Assembly: GCA_003971905.1 (NCBI GenBank)
Contig: RSEE01000095.1
Coordinates: 182,804-246,803 of the forward strand
DNA: 64,000 bases
Source: Moniliella sp. 'wahieum'
Taxonomy: Eukaryota > Basidiomycota > Moniliellomycetes > Moniliellales > Moniliellaceae
Direction of reading: 5' to 3'
Part shown: positions 22,019 through 33,299 of the stretch, piece after piece
Layout: the number at the start of each line of letters is the position of its first letter
Position numbering within the stretch: the stretch's first letter is position 1
The notes under the pieces: model-generated
The model's database searches: none
Told to the model about the DNA's origin: nothing
Seen by the model: the letters and a program-made list of their open reading frames with translations, nothing else
Made by a program: the position numbers and the translations under genes

Positions 22019-23813
22019 TCACTGTTGACGGTATTCACTGTCGAAGGGCAGTGGGATCGGTAGTTCAAATTGCTCCATTTTGATGGCATAAGGGTCCACA
22101 AACGGGACCGCCAAGTCGTCAAAGTCAGGGTACATGCTCCTGGTACACGTACGCCCGGGAAAAGCAGAAAGTGTGGCCCGCGCTTTCTTCCTTGCAATCT
22201 CCCATAGCTGCTGTTTGGTGGCGGGCTTGGTGGCGGTCATCTTCAATAGATCCCCCAAATCGGTCCAGTTTCTTTTAGTGTGTTGGGCTTGGCCAGCTGC
22301 AGCAATCCGACGGTTTCTTGCCGTGGACCCGGAACTGGTGGTGCCATGTGCGTCCACTTTGCGAGCAGAACCAGTGGCGCCATCGCCACCGGCTTTACCT
22401 TGACCGCCACGATCCTCGATACCAGCCTTTTTCTTGTATCTAGGCATCTCTTCCTGCATGATATGCAGAAATTGGTACTTGACAACGGTATCAAAGCACA
22501 TCGCGGGCTTGCTCCTTGAGGGAGGTAAAACTTTGGTCAAGCTGACCCACTCCCGATAGACAAGCTCGAAGGGTGTGCATTTCTCATGAAACTTAAGCCA
22601 AGGTTAATGAAGGCTTTGGAGAAGCTAGTCCAGCGAGGAAAGGCAGTAACGTACAATTTGAGAAGCGACCTTGTGACGCATACCGTCCCAAATTGGTCCC
22701 ACGCTGTTCCGGAGAACTGCTGATATGGTCCTGCGTGGAACTTCATCCAAGGCGCTCTGCTGAAACAATGTACTGTCCTTGATATTTTTGTAGGTCCAGC
22801 TCCAAAGTTCGTTGTTGGTGGTAATGGGACTCTTGGGATGGAGGAAAGCCCAGCGGGCAAGAACTCCGACATAGTTCTTCACATGCATATTAGCTGGATC
22901 CTGGATGGAGGAGAGGTGCAAGATAGAGGCAACTCTGTGGAACGTACCTTGTTTTTCGTGAACACCACATCAGGGTAGTTAGGTTGCGCACGCATAGCCC
23001 GTATGAAGGTGTCCTCATAGGACCTGTACATATCATGCATGTAGACGATGGAGGCGAGAAGAGCTTGGTCCACCGGGCTAATCTTACTCGGGTCGGTAAG
23101 ATCTTCCACCCGTGGCAGCGGAATTCCACGATAAGTCTTCACTTCGTGGGCGTTCTCGCGAGCACGCGTCGTTGGACCTGGGGGTACTGCACCCCGGTTT
23201 GGCATTTCAGTATCATGATCAAGATGGTCTGCCTGGACGGCTGAATCGTCAGAGCAAATGTCGTCCGTATCATCCATATCCGATCCAACGCTGCAATAGC
23301 TGCTGAGGGAAGAGTCGTCGCTTTCCATTGCATCCCATTCCGGAGCCCAACTTTGACTGGGGTGCTCATCAGCCACGCTTTGCGCCAAACGCTGACCAAC
23401 AGGAAGATGGGGTTCTTCAGAAGTCTTCTTCCAACCTTTGACATCGTTCGATGGCTGTTGGGGTTCTGAGGAAACCGATTCCCGGGGTTCCCGCTTAACG
23501 GTGATGCCGGTAGCCTCCTGGTGGTCATGGCGTGGTGCAGCCTCGCATTTTCGTAAATGCAAGGTGCAATAAAATGGTCCAAAGCCGGCTGGTAACTCTT
23601 CGGCTGCCCACCACAAACGAGGCACTTGTAGGCCCACCTTGACCCGCCGTTCTCGTTTCCGCGATGTGCTTCCATCACTTGCCACACTTGGCGCTGTGGT
23701 CTGCCCGCCCTCTGGAAACGTTCACGATCGCCGTCTTCCAGCTCCTTGAGGCGTTCTGCAACCTGCTGGGGAAGATGCCTACCGGAACGAATCGCACTCC
23801 ACTGGGTGGGCAT
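22019..23813 (-). CDS. unknown Cys/His-motif protein in accessory island
   Basis: I do not recognise the family. The start at 23813 (MPTQWSAIRSGRHLPQQVAE) leads into a region with CLVCGG and, 11 residues on, HFIAPC. This C-x2-C...H-x4-C pattern suggests a small zinc finger. A linker with KREPRESVSSEPQQ, acidic stretches (SDMDDTDDICSDDS) and then EVKTYRGIPLPRVEDLTDPS and VDQALLASIVYMHDMYRSYE follows. An intron near 22945-22915 leads to HVKNYVGVLARWAFLHPKSP and RRTISAVLRNSVGPIWDGMR. A second intron (about 22660-22540) leads to a basic C-terminal part ending PIPLPFDSEYRQQ. One frame break is seen near 23530. Base composition is more AT-rich than in the neighbouring conserved genes. The layout (N-terminal finger, conserved helical middle) would suit a DNA-binding or domesticated-element protein, but this is a guess. 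Confidence 0.55.
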
Positions 23814-23914
23814 GTTGGATGGAGGTGCAAAAAGTCGACAGCGAGGTAGATGGAAGGAGAGTGCAGCTGTCGCTACAGGTATGGTCTGCCAGCTTTCACA
23901 AGCGCGGAAGAGTC

Positions 23915-24042
23915 AAACGCGAACCATCAAAACGCGGAACCATGGAAGGGCCAACTCGTGGGCCCACGCATGAGTCGCGTCCGTCAACCGCGTCCAAACG
24001 CGCCCAAAAATGGGTACAGAGAAAAAAATTGGAGCAAACGCG
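23915..24042. promoter_or_regulatory. cluster of four AAACGCG motifs
   Basis: AAACGCG occurs at 23915, 23930, 23996 and 24036, with one ACGCGT at 24064, all 100-250 bp upstream of the zinc-finger-like gene. It resembles MBF/E2F-type ACGCG sites. Confidence 0.35.
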
Positions 24043-24109
24043 GCGCGTGGCAATGCGTTACGTAACGCGTAGAGCGCGTCGCGCGCTTGGGCTCAAAACG
24101 TGAAAAGAA

Positions 24110-26380
24110 ATGCCAGGAAATTGGCGGATACACGAGTAGTAAAGATATGTTTTTTGAACCACATCCACTCTCCCTCATCGACCATCGCTCATTCAGCCTC
24201 TATTGCCCCTTCTCCACATCCTTCGTTACCGGTTGGTTACCCTGCCTCAGTTCGCTCACCGTGGTCAACCCCAAGCGGCTACACAGTGATATGCTTTTGC
24301 CGCTGCTTCTTGTAGTTCCATCCCGTCGGCTCCATAGCGTATAGTGATAGAGATGCGCGTCCCTGACCAGCTACAGGAGACTATTGAGGACGCCATATGC
24401 GCCCGCATCCCATTCGTGCCATTGTAGCAGCAGAGCAAGAGTGTTCGGGCCGTCGGTCCCGTACAAAAATGTTTGAGCGGCTGCTGCCCGGGCATCCGCC
24501 TCAGATGGGAGTCCTGAACCGTCGCTTGTCTCAGCAGTACCAATCCCGTCCTCATCCGACGCGCAGAGACGAGATATCTGCGGTTTAAGCCCGTGGCGGT
24601 CACTATAACCGACTCCAGCTCGACGCGAAAACGCATTTGTGGCTGTCCCCGATGAAAACAGGGTGCAAAAACACTTGTCATAGTTTGGCTGATCTCGCTC
24701 CCATATTGCCAATTTCTTCGTCTCGAGCGTCTCGCACTTTCCCTGCTTCTTCCACTGCGCGCCATGTCCTCTGCTCTTGCTTCTTCCCCACAGACGATTG
24801 CTACACCCCTTTTGGCCTCGTCTCGATTTCGTCGTCTCCCTCGTCTTAACCCCGATTCTGTGGTTTCCCTCACCTTAATCCCGACTGTGACAGCGCTTGT
24901 CATGCTATTTTTCTGCAAATCTCCGTTTCTGCACTTTCCGTCCTCACATGTGACAAGTGATTAGTGACATGTGAAAAGTGACATGCGAGCGCTAAGCGCT
25001 TAGCGCTGATCGCACCGTTTCTTCGGCCCGTACGGCACAGAAGAAGGTTTGAGGCGTAGGGCGCACTCCAAAAGTTGGCTGTATACTTCTCATATCCATC
25101 CTATCCAACTCTCGAAGATGAGAAAGAGGCCACCAATGCGCGAAAAAGGGGACGGGATTGTTTTTGATCGCGATCATCTCTCGGCCCACACCATACGCGC
25201 GGGCCAGGCGATATACTCCGGTCTAAGCACCTCCTCTACCCCCTACTGGCATTCCCAAAGGGGGATGCAGAGAAGCAGCCAGTTGGCACTTTCAAAGCAT
25301 GAAGAGCGTGAATCCGTGGGAGCAGTGACTGGCTAGCACACAGAGAGGAAACCACGGAAGAGTGAGGAGGCGCCCGTTACTACTAGTTACTACAACCCCC
25401 CAGTGCAAATCATGCTGCGGCGTGTGACACTATGGGATCCCATATCCATCTAGCTGTGGAATTTCACAGTTGATCAAGCACAGGGAGTCTTTCGATGTTG
25501 ACCGCTGCTAAGTTGCCAGCCGGAGGACTGAGTCTATAATGCTAGCGTATGGAAGGGATGTCGAAGCGAGGATGACATATGCATAATGATGGCATGTGAC
25601 ATGATGACAAAAGATGTGACAATAGGAAGAACACCATATCATTAAAGCGTCATATATCATACAAGCGAGATTTTAGCCACAGAGAATGGTACCCCTGAAT
25701 AGGCAGTAAAACCGAGCTATAGGGGAAAGGAGGAACTAGCGGTCGTTTTGCTTTCTGATGTATCGCTTTCTTGTTGAGCAACAAGCATAATATCATCAGG
25801 ACATGTATCCAGGAGCTTCTAGGGCACCGTTCACAGACATCACGCCCCACCCTAATAGGGTTAGGGCCATGTTCAACGGTGAAGTTCACCTGTAACGTGC
25901 GCATCTAAACACAAGTGGAGAAAGAATACAGCACGGGGGAAGCGAGGTGTTTTCAGTTGCCGGAGAGACGAGCATCGCGACTCTGGCACATGGAACATCA
26001 AACATATGTAAACTCGTCTTTCCTGGCTTACTTTGGTATCGAGGAGTTTTAGACGATAAGAGGTGTGTTATTGAGGCCATAGAGTCTGCTACAGCCCCCT
26101 ATGGGTCATGAAAACTACATATGGTAGCTCAAGATGTCTTGCGCCGGTGCGATCTGTAACCTTTGCCCCTGAAACCTGGGAAAAGATTGCTTTAGGAGAC
26201 GGTGAAGATCCAATCACGGCACGAACCCCATTTGGAACTTCATTAAAACTAGACAAAAGAAAACGAAGAGAGTAGTTTAGACCACGTCCATTTCATTGAC
26301 AGAGCTAAGGCTGGTGGGACAGGGGGAACGCTACGTCTAGACCTAACCGTTCATCTTGCGGGGGTTACTTGGAAGCGCCA
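24110..26380. other. gene-poor accessory sequence
   Basis: No open frame here has a recognisable domain. The longest minus-strand frame (24265-24918) is Arg-rich and lacks conserved features. The stretch is lower in GC than the flanking blocks, with GTGACATGT repeats near 24947-24985 and 25580-25620 and a 20-bp palindrome at 24988. Confidence 0.4.
24988..25007. repeat. perfect 20-bp palindrome
   Basis: AGCGCTAAGC followed by its exact reverse complement GCTTAGCGCT, with no spacer. It lies in the gene-poor island next to GTGACATG repeats. Confidence 0.8.
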
Positions 26381-26389
26381 CCAAGGTTA

Positions 26390-27883
26390 TTAAGGAACCA
26401 GCGGGATCGCCAGGATATCAGGACCCTCCGGTTTTCGCCATCCGGTACCGTACCCTAGGAAGCGCGGGTGGACACGGATGAACGTGGTTGACATCCGAGC
26501 GAGGAACCATTTCCACTGAGACTTAGTAGCCAACTCATTCCAATGCGCAAACAACTTGCCCGCCGTCCTGGCGCCGTAGTATCCTCGCGTCGTCAAAACC
26601 AGGGGGAAAACGGCTCTTGAGTGCGTCCCTGGTACTTGGCGTTCTTGTCGCATTCTGTTTGTTCAAGCAGCCGAAGCAGCTCCTTCTCCCGGCGTTCCAA
26701 GGGGGTTGCGGTGCTCTCCTGCACCACCCTCCGGAACGCGCTCTGCGCCTCCAGCGATCCGTGTCGCGCAGCGTGTGGTCTACTACCTCCATTCCTGATC
26801 CTCCGAGTGCTCCGGCCCCATCACGCGGTAGTCGGTGCGCTGTGTCCTCTGTCTCCTGCCATCCTCTTCCTCCACCATAGGTTCGGTGTGGACGTGGGTG
26901 TCGGGGATGGAGCGTATAGGAGCTGGAGAATGGGCTCCCGCACTGCCTCATGCAACGCACCAAACTTAGCCTGGGAGCGGGTGCAAGACATGATGTGCTC
27001 CAGCGAGGACATGACGCCGCACTTTTGCACATGCTGCCCGTGGTGCGGCACAGCGTTCGGAGCTGGAGACCAACCTGGACCTGCTGGTCAGAGAGCTTGA
27101 GGTATGGGACGGATGGAATGGCGGAGAGCCAGTTGTGGCTCAGCGGGTTGCTGTGCTCAACCACATTGCGACCATCGGCAGCGTCCAGCTTCTGGAGCTC
27201 CTGTCGACTTTGCTCCCACATCTCCCGGCAGCACTGGCGTTGCTTCGTAAATGCGTTGGCCGTAGCCGTTTGCGGTCCCGCTGGGTCAACATAAGTGGTA
27301 ATAAGATAGTCGTTGACCTCGTTGGCCGCGGCGCGGGCGTAGGGCGCGATATACGAGTAAAGCGGGCTGCCACATCTTCCCATCCGGAGAGGCAGGCTCA
27401 TGAGCATGTCGAAGTGGTCGTCTTTGGCACCTTGGGGTCCTCGTCACCCCGGATCCGTCTGAAAACTCCGTACAGATGAAGGCATCAATCTCGGCCAGCA
27501 CGTCGTCTAGCTCTCCTTCCATCTGCATGGTGCGGAGCAGGTGGCGCAGCTTGGTCTGAGTACTGAGCCGCCATAGTAAGAGGCGTCCCTGGCGGGTGAT
27601 GCCATCAAACTTAGGCATGTTCTCCCTCAGACTGGCCAGCTGGGCCCGGAGCCACGATCGACGACAGTCTACCCCTCCCACACAAGTGCCCAGAACCTGC
27701 AGGCCATCCTCCCGAATCTGGTCCCGGTCCCGCTCGACACTTGCGCAGGTTGAGCTTGAGGCCTGACGCGTCGTCTTCCAAAATCTCCGCGGCTGGGCCG
27801 GTAATGCCTGGCCCTGGACCATATTCGTAGTTCACAAGCCCAGATCGGAACAGTGATAGTTCTGTATATCCATTCCCCCCCAT
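26390..27883 (-). pseudogene. decayed LINE-type reverse transcriptase, 3' part
   Basis: On the minus strand, fragments in three frames line up in the order expected for the region after the catalytic motif of a non-LTR reverse transcriptase: GLKLNLRKC, then REDGLQVLGTCVGG, then LLLWRLSTQTKLRHLLRTM, then SLPLRMGRCGSPLYSYIAPY with ARAAANEVNDYLI, then REMWEQSRQELQKL and HNWLSAIPSVPYLKLSDQQV. The YADD active-site part and the whole 5' half are missing, and several frame breaks and stops separate the pieces. This is a truncated, inactive copy. Similar fragments occur near the telomere (62.2-63.0 kb). Confidence 0.65.
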
Positions 27884-27989
27884 TTACATAAGGAATTGGG
27901 TGGATTGGTGGGCACGGTTTTGGCATTCGATATGTAGCGCCTGGGTAAAGTATGCAACATCTGGTAACGTGCCTACGTATAACCACTTT

Positions 27990-28640
27990 GGGCGTGTGTG
28001 GCGACGTTACTGGTGTATAATAGCCTCGTGTACATGGGGATACCGGTGGGCCAAGCCTTCAGCCCGTGTGCCCATCAGGCAGTCCCAGGCAGTCCCAGGC
28101 AGTATATCCCTAGCGCACGGCCCACACAACCCAGATCTTCACTGTGGCACTAGGTTATTAGTCACTAACAACAGTCACTTTAGTCATTAGCCGCCCCACA
28201 GTCTGACAGATCGAGTGCCCTGTCGGACATCGAAGAGATGCCGACATCAGGATCTGAGATCGGGTGCTATCTGAATCAGAAGACTCGTCTGAGGAGCTGC
28301 TCCAGTACTAGGTACTACTTCCCAGGCTCTGAAAAGCGTGCTGGGAATGGCAGCTTGTCACATGTCAATGGGCTGTGCCCAAGAAGTGCGGCCCACATCC
28401 ACGCATCATGCCTTTAGCGTCTTGAGCGCTGAGCGGAGAGGTTAGAATATAGGAGAACGGCGCATTACCACCCTGCCTCAGACCTCCGGCCTCTCAGGTC
28501 TCACCTTGGCCTCAGCCTCAGATCTGAGGCGAGTTGGAAGGATGCAGCAGAAGCGTCGCTTGGTGGCCACCGTGTTGGAAGGAGATATGGTTGCTGGAGA
28601 GTAGGATAGTGTGGTGGTGTGTTGTGGATGCTGGTCCGAC
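27990..28640. other. intergenic, short repeats only
   Basis: It contains two copies of CAGGCAGTCCCAGGCAGTCC-like sequence near 28078-28102 and AGTCACTAA-type motifs near 28155-28190. No gene is seen. Confidence 0.4.
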
Positions 28641-28650
28641 GCTGGTTCCT

Positions 28651-28850
28651 CGCGTGACGCGGTGACGCGGTGACGCGTGACGCGTGAGGGTGACAGTGAC
28701 TTGGATTAAGCTTGGGTGCCGGTGCTAATGATCGAAATCAGTGACGTAGTGGCGCATGACGAGTGACGCGTGACGGGTGACGCGTGACGAGTGCTGGTGA
28801 TGCAGATGCATGATGCGTGACGAACGACATGCACAACCGCGTAACGCGTG
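28651..28850. promoter_or_regulatory. GTGACGCGT array with five MluI-box sites
   Basis: A dense array of GTGACGC(G)GT-type units. Perfect ACGCGT sites are at 28673, 28680, 28766, 28780 and 28844. It lies about 400-580 bp upstream of the forkhead-like gene. ACGCGT is the binding core of the fungal G1/S factor MBF, so a cell-cycle promoter role is possible. The array could equally be a minisatellite. Confidence 0.4.
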
Positions 28851-29247
28851 AGGATAACGGGTGACCGGGACAGGAGCGCAACAGGGTACACCGCCCGGTG
28901 CCCCTGCTGTGTGATGCACGGAAGCTGCAGCAGGCTGGGTGACGGGATGCATGCGACTGGAGCAGTGCCCGGCAGGGGGTGGCACAGGCCGAGCACAGCT
29001 GAGGCGACGCGCTAAGCGCCAGCGGTAGCAGCCCAGGCCATCGGCGCAGGACAGCCCGATCGGCGGGGGGGCAGCCGAGCGGATGGGGCGGATGGAATCT
29101 GGAGGGGCGCAAGTGGATCCAGTCGACGACGGCTGGCACCCGCTGTTGGCACGCAGTGTTGGTGCACCCTGGCCGGCCGCTGTAAGCCGACTGGGGATGT
29201 GGGACGGGCGCTGCTGCACCCTGTCTTGCGTCCAGTCTCCCTGTCAC

Positions 29248-30932
29248 ATGCACTTCTCCAGCATGTCGGGCCCAGCGATCGACCCCAGCTACAGCAGTAT
29301 CCACTCGCAAGGGTCGTGCCAGGTACTTAGGCCATGGCCCGAGCATGACGCTTCCTCGCTTGCGCCCTCCGCCTCCGCCTCCGCCTCTTCCTCCCTCCAC
29401 CTCACTTCGCAAGCCACACGCCGCAAGCTCGTCGCCCCCCCCCCCCGCGCCCAGCGTAAACCCTTTGGCCATGTGGCTCGCTTCTCTACCATCAGCCTGC
29501 GCCTCTCCGACCCCGCCAGCTCCGCCTCTGCGACTGCCCCCCACTCACCCAATGTGTCCCCTACCACCTCCTCCATCCCTCTGCCCACGCTCAACAAGTC
29601 GACCTACGTCTCCCACCCCACCTTCTCCGCCACGCTCCCCCAGCCCACCTCGTCTGCCTTGCCCCTGTGGATGACCGACATCCCTCAGGCCCCTACTCCT
29701 CCACCATGCTCCCCAGCCCCGACCCCCATCTCTGGACAGGCACTCTTTCCTGTGATCACCGTACCCCACGACCCCATGGCCTCCGTGCACGCCGCTGGCT
29801 CTTATGCCTCGCATTCCCCACGGGGCTCCTTGGTGGGTGGCCGGCTCAACTGGTGCGACATGATCTGCCAACGTTGGCCGAGGTGCCAGGTACCAAGCTA
29901 GTCGTCCAAGACCTGTTTCTTTGCATGTGCCACAACTTTCCTGAAATACGAGTGGGCCGTGGGCAAGAATTGGGAGGTGCGTCGGGATCATCTCTCCTTA
30001 TGAGCGTAGTGTGTAAGACTGACCCATCATCCCTCCTTTCCTTCCGCTCCCAGGCCAAAGTCAAGAATCGGATCAAATCCACCTTGTCCATCAAGGGGCA
30101 CATTTTCCAAAAGATTCTCCGCCCATCCTCTGTGCCGGGCAAGGGGGCGTGGTGGGCGTTGCAGCCTGATGCACTGGAGGAATGGCGGACGGGCAAGAAG
30201 GCAGTTGTGATTCGCACCATGCCCGGGCATCCCCAACGTCGTGCATCCCGTCCCACACCCACCGTCCAAGCAGCGGGCTCGGGAAGGATGTCTCTCCGTG
30301 AGGCCAAGTCTTTGCCCAACATTCATTCCATCTCGCATCAACAGAGCCCGCCTGTGCCCACCCTGGGACTCAATTGGGAACCTGGTGTGGAGTCCCAATT
30401 TCCTTTGGCGTACAACCGCTCCCTCCCTTTGGACCTTCTATGCCTACATCTTTTGCTCCACAGAGACTCGTATTTCCCGGTGCGCCCAAGCGTGCAAGTG
30501 TGGCGCGGGTAAACCAAGCTCCTGCTCCCATGCACAACATGGCTCTTGCCCCGTCGCCCCAACTAGAAGGACAGATGTGCCTATCCCCCTCACTCCTTTC
30601 CACCCCTGGGTTCGCCCCTTCCCCTCTCCCCGCAAATAGAGACGTCCACCTTGCCCACACCCGTCGTGCCGCTTCAACACTTGTCTTCTGTACCCGATCT
30701 GGCCAACCAAAAGGGGAGGGATATGGCCCCTTTGCCTTCTGACTTTCTTCCCTTTGGATGCGGATCGGCTTTGGACTTGGATTTGATGAGCTCCGGCTTG
30801 CCTGCCCAACTACCGGCCCTGGCCTCGCCAGCACTGCCTGCCACATCAGTGCCGGTGTGCAGAGGACAACACATCCCACCGTCGTTCTTGATGAGCCAAC
30901 ACGGCCCAGACAACCGTGACGAGTCTAGCTGA
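29248..30932 (+). CDS. forkhead-like transcription factor
   Basis: Forkhead proteins bind DNA through a winged helix of about 100 residues. After a Ser/Pro-rich N-terminus (start tentatively 29248, MHFSSMSGPAIDPS; 29263 also possible), the sequence reads TLAEVPGTKLVVQDLFLCMC then HNF and KYEWAVGKNWE. An intron (about 29979-30054, GTGCG to CCCAG) follows, then VKNRIKSTLSIKGHIFQKI and RPSSVPGKGAWWAL. This matches the forkhead order: helix 1, the NFPYF turn, the recognition helix N-x-I-[RK]-x-x-LS, and the RP-x-x-x-PGKGxxW wing. The recognition helix is unusual, with the RHNLS core reading KSTLS. A frame break lies near 29943. The C-terminal half is Pro/Ser-rich, with a further frame change to end at 30932. 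Confidence 0.55.
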
Positions 30933-30939
30933 AAAGCCA

Positions 30940-32190
30940 TCCTGGCGTCTGATTCCCGTACATACACCTTAGCGGTGCCACCCCCTCTCTCTCTGGTGCC
31001 AGTCTCGTCCTGCTGTCCCCCGCGCGGTTATTGGGCATCCTATGCATGCCTATAGACCGAATCCGTTGCCTTTCTTATTCCCCTCCTCCATACGCTCTGC
31101 ATAAGTAACCATGGGATACATTATCCTTTTTCCTGTCGTGTATATGCGCCTTGTATCTTCCGGGCCCCTTCTTCCACGCCTATACAACGCTGTACCAGTC
31201 TCTGGGATGTTTTTCCCGTCCAGTATCACATTCTGCTCCCGAGACAGTGTGGTGCAGCGCTAGTGCCTAGTGACTTTAGTGTGTTTAATGAATGGCGTGC
31301 TCTGTAGTCTTCGCAGGTTTCGCCCCTTCGTCAGTAACAAGTAACTTGCGCTGTGGAACTGGAGAATCAACAAATCTGAGAATGCGCAAGATGAGGGACC
31401 GTGGAAGGGTAGGTAGATGGGAAGTTGCTCTTGGCATAGGCGGGCGCGCGCGCCATACACGCACAGCATTTTTCATCCTGACTGGTCGGCTGTCGAAGAC
31501 ACACATAGATACTACGCGGTTTACGCGTTAGGCAAGGGCCCTTTTCTGTGTAGATCCAACGCTTTTCAGCCTTCTCAGGCCGTGGCCAGAGTAGGTAGGA
31601 GCAGGTATTGGGCCTCTTCCTTCAAGCTTCAAGCTCCACCGGCCAGCGTGCTGATCGCCCTGTTCCACGTGCGCTCCTTTAATTCCTCCACATTCCACAA
31701 TCTCAGAATGCTCGAGTAGAACTAGAGAACAACGATTAGCCGGTAGAACTGAGTGCTGAGAATGTAGTGCCCGAAAACCAACACCAGGCGGCCTCGGCCT
31801 ATCTAGCCCACAGAGTTATATCCGCCTGGACGCTACCAGCTACTAGTAACAAGTGACTAGCGCGAAGCGGGGCACCAGGCGGGTTTTTCTCGAAAGTTTT
31901 CATAGAGAGGATTGGTGGGGTGCAGCCTGGTGCTGCCATTGACATTCTTCGCACCAGACCAGCCAGTCTACCACACTGCCCGTCCGCTGGCTCCGCAGCA
32001 AACCACTCCATCACGCGGCACACTGCCCCTCCGCATGGGTTCAACGGCGATCCGTTCCCTGCCCCCGCGCCTGGAATGGCGTCGGGCAGCGCTACGCCAC
32101 GGCGCCGCTTTCACGACACATGCTTCTTTTCTTCTACTGGCACGCCCGCGCGCGCGCTTTTGGGCCTCCGATCTCAACGTCAGCGTTCTC
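30940..32190. other. intergenic, no gene seen
   Basis: Short open frames only. AGTGACT/AGTAACAAGT-type motifs occur near 31265, 31335 and 31845. The last part is the presumed promoter and 5' leader of the Ala/Glu/Lys-rich gene. Confidence 0.4.
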
Positions 32191-32194
32191 AACG

Positions 32195-32411
32195 GTGAGT
32201 TAACCCCCTCAAATCTTTTTTGGCCGCAAGTACAAAAGGATAGCCTTGGCCACTCTTGTCATCTATCTACCACCTACCACCCTACCACTCACAACCTTCA
32301 CAACCCCGCTCACCAGCGTCGCTCTTTCTGCTACTGTAGGTCTCTTCCCCCCGCCCCGCCTTCTTGCATCGCGCCGCTAACCCCCTTCTTTCTCTTTCGC
32401 TTTCATTGCAG
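32195..32411 (+). other. probable 5'-UTR intron
   Basis: A GTGAGT donor at 32195 and a pyrimidine-rich tract ending TTCATTGCAG at 32411, immediately before the ATG at 32412, fit an intron in the leader of the following gene. Confidence 0.5.
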
Positions 32412-33291
32412 ATGTCTGCTGCCCCTGTGACTGCCCCCACGACGGAAACCCCTGTTGCCGCGCAGGCCGACGTCGTCGCTCCTGCCGTTGAGGCGCCTGT
32501 GGTTGAGGCCACTCCTGCCCCCGCCGCTGAGGAGGTCAAGGAGGCGGAGAAGCCCGCGGAAGAGGCTGTGGCTGAGACTGAGGCCGAGGCCAAGCCGGCC
32601 GAGCCCACTCCGGCTGCCGAGGAGGCCAAGGAGGAGGCCCCCAAGGAGGAAGAAGTTTCCAAGAAGGAGAAGAAGGTCGAGCCCAAGGCCAAGCGCACCT
32701 CTTTCTTCCACCGTCTTTTCGCTCCTCTCTCCTTGAAGAAGAAGACCGAGGCGCCGGCCAAGGAGGAGGCCAAGCCCGCCGAGGCACCCCGGCCACCGCG
32801 GAGACCACGAAGGAGGAGAAGCCCGTTGAAGAGGCCAAGGAGGAGAAGCCGGTCGAGGAGGCCAAGGAGGAGAAGCTGTGGAGGAGGCTAAGGAGGAGAA
32901 GCCGAGAGGAGACCAAGGAGGAGACGCCTGCTACTGAGGAGGCCAAGGAGGAGGAGAAGCCTGCTGAGACCCCGGCTGAAGACAAGCCTGCCGAAACCAA
33001 GGCCGTCAAGGTCGCGGAGGATGCTAAGGCTGACGCCCCTGCTCCTGCCACGGAGAAGGCCGGCCGTCGCTTGAGCCTCAAGGTCAACAAGCTACGTGCC
33101 TCGTTTTCGGACGTACCAAGAAGGCTCTCGAGGAGGCCGCTGAGAAGCTTGAGCACAAGAAGTCCCCCGCCCCTGAGGTGGTTGACGAGAAGACGGCCAA
33201 GCCCGCTGAGGAGGCCGCCGAGGTCACCAACGAGAAGGTGGCTGACGTCGAACAGCCTGCCCCGGCCGCTGCCCCTGCTGCGACGGCTTAA
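32412..33291 (+). CDS. Ala/Glu/Lys-rich low-complexity protein
   Basis: The start MSAAPVTAPTTETPVAAQAD directly follows a likely intron acceptor. Most of the protein is Ala, Glu, Lys, Pro and Val with repeated EEAKEEKPVE-type units (32780-32960). Two less repetitive basic islands stand out: KAKRTSFFHRLFAPLSLKKK (about 32690) and EKAGRRLSLKVNKLRASFSD (about 33053), followed by helix KKALEEAAEKLEHKK and a stop at 33289-33291. Strong codon bias toward GCC, GAG and AAG and the leader intron suggest high expression. At least three frame shifts fall inside repetitive GAGGAG/AAGGAG runs. Similar proteins are seen in smut-type basidiomycetes, as I recall, without known function. Confidence 0.6.
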
Positions 33292-33299
33292 GCGGCTCA

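Noticed and set aside
24265-24918. 217-codon minus-strand frame as a gene
   Set aside because: Arg/Ser-rich with no conserved segments, splice signals or similarity I recognise.
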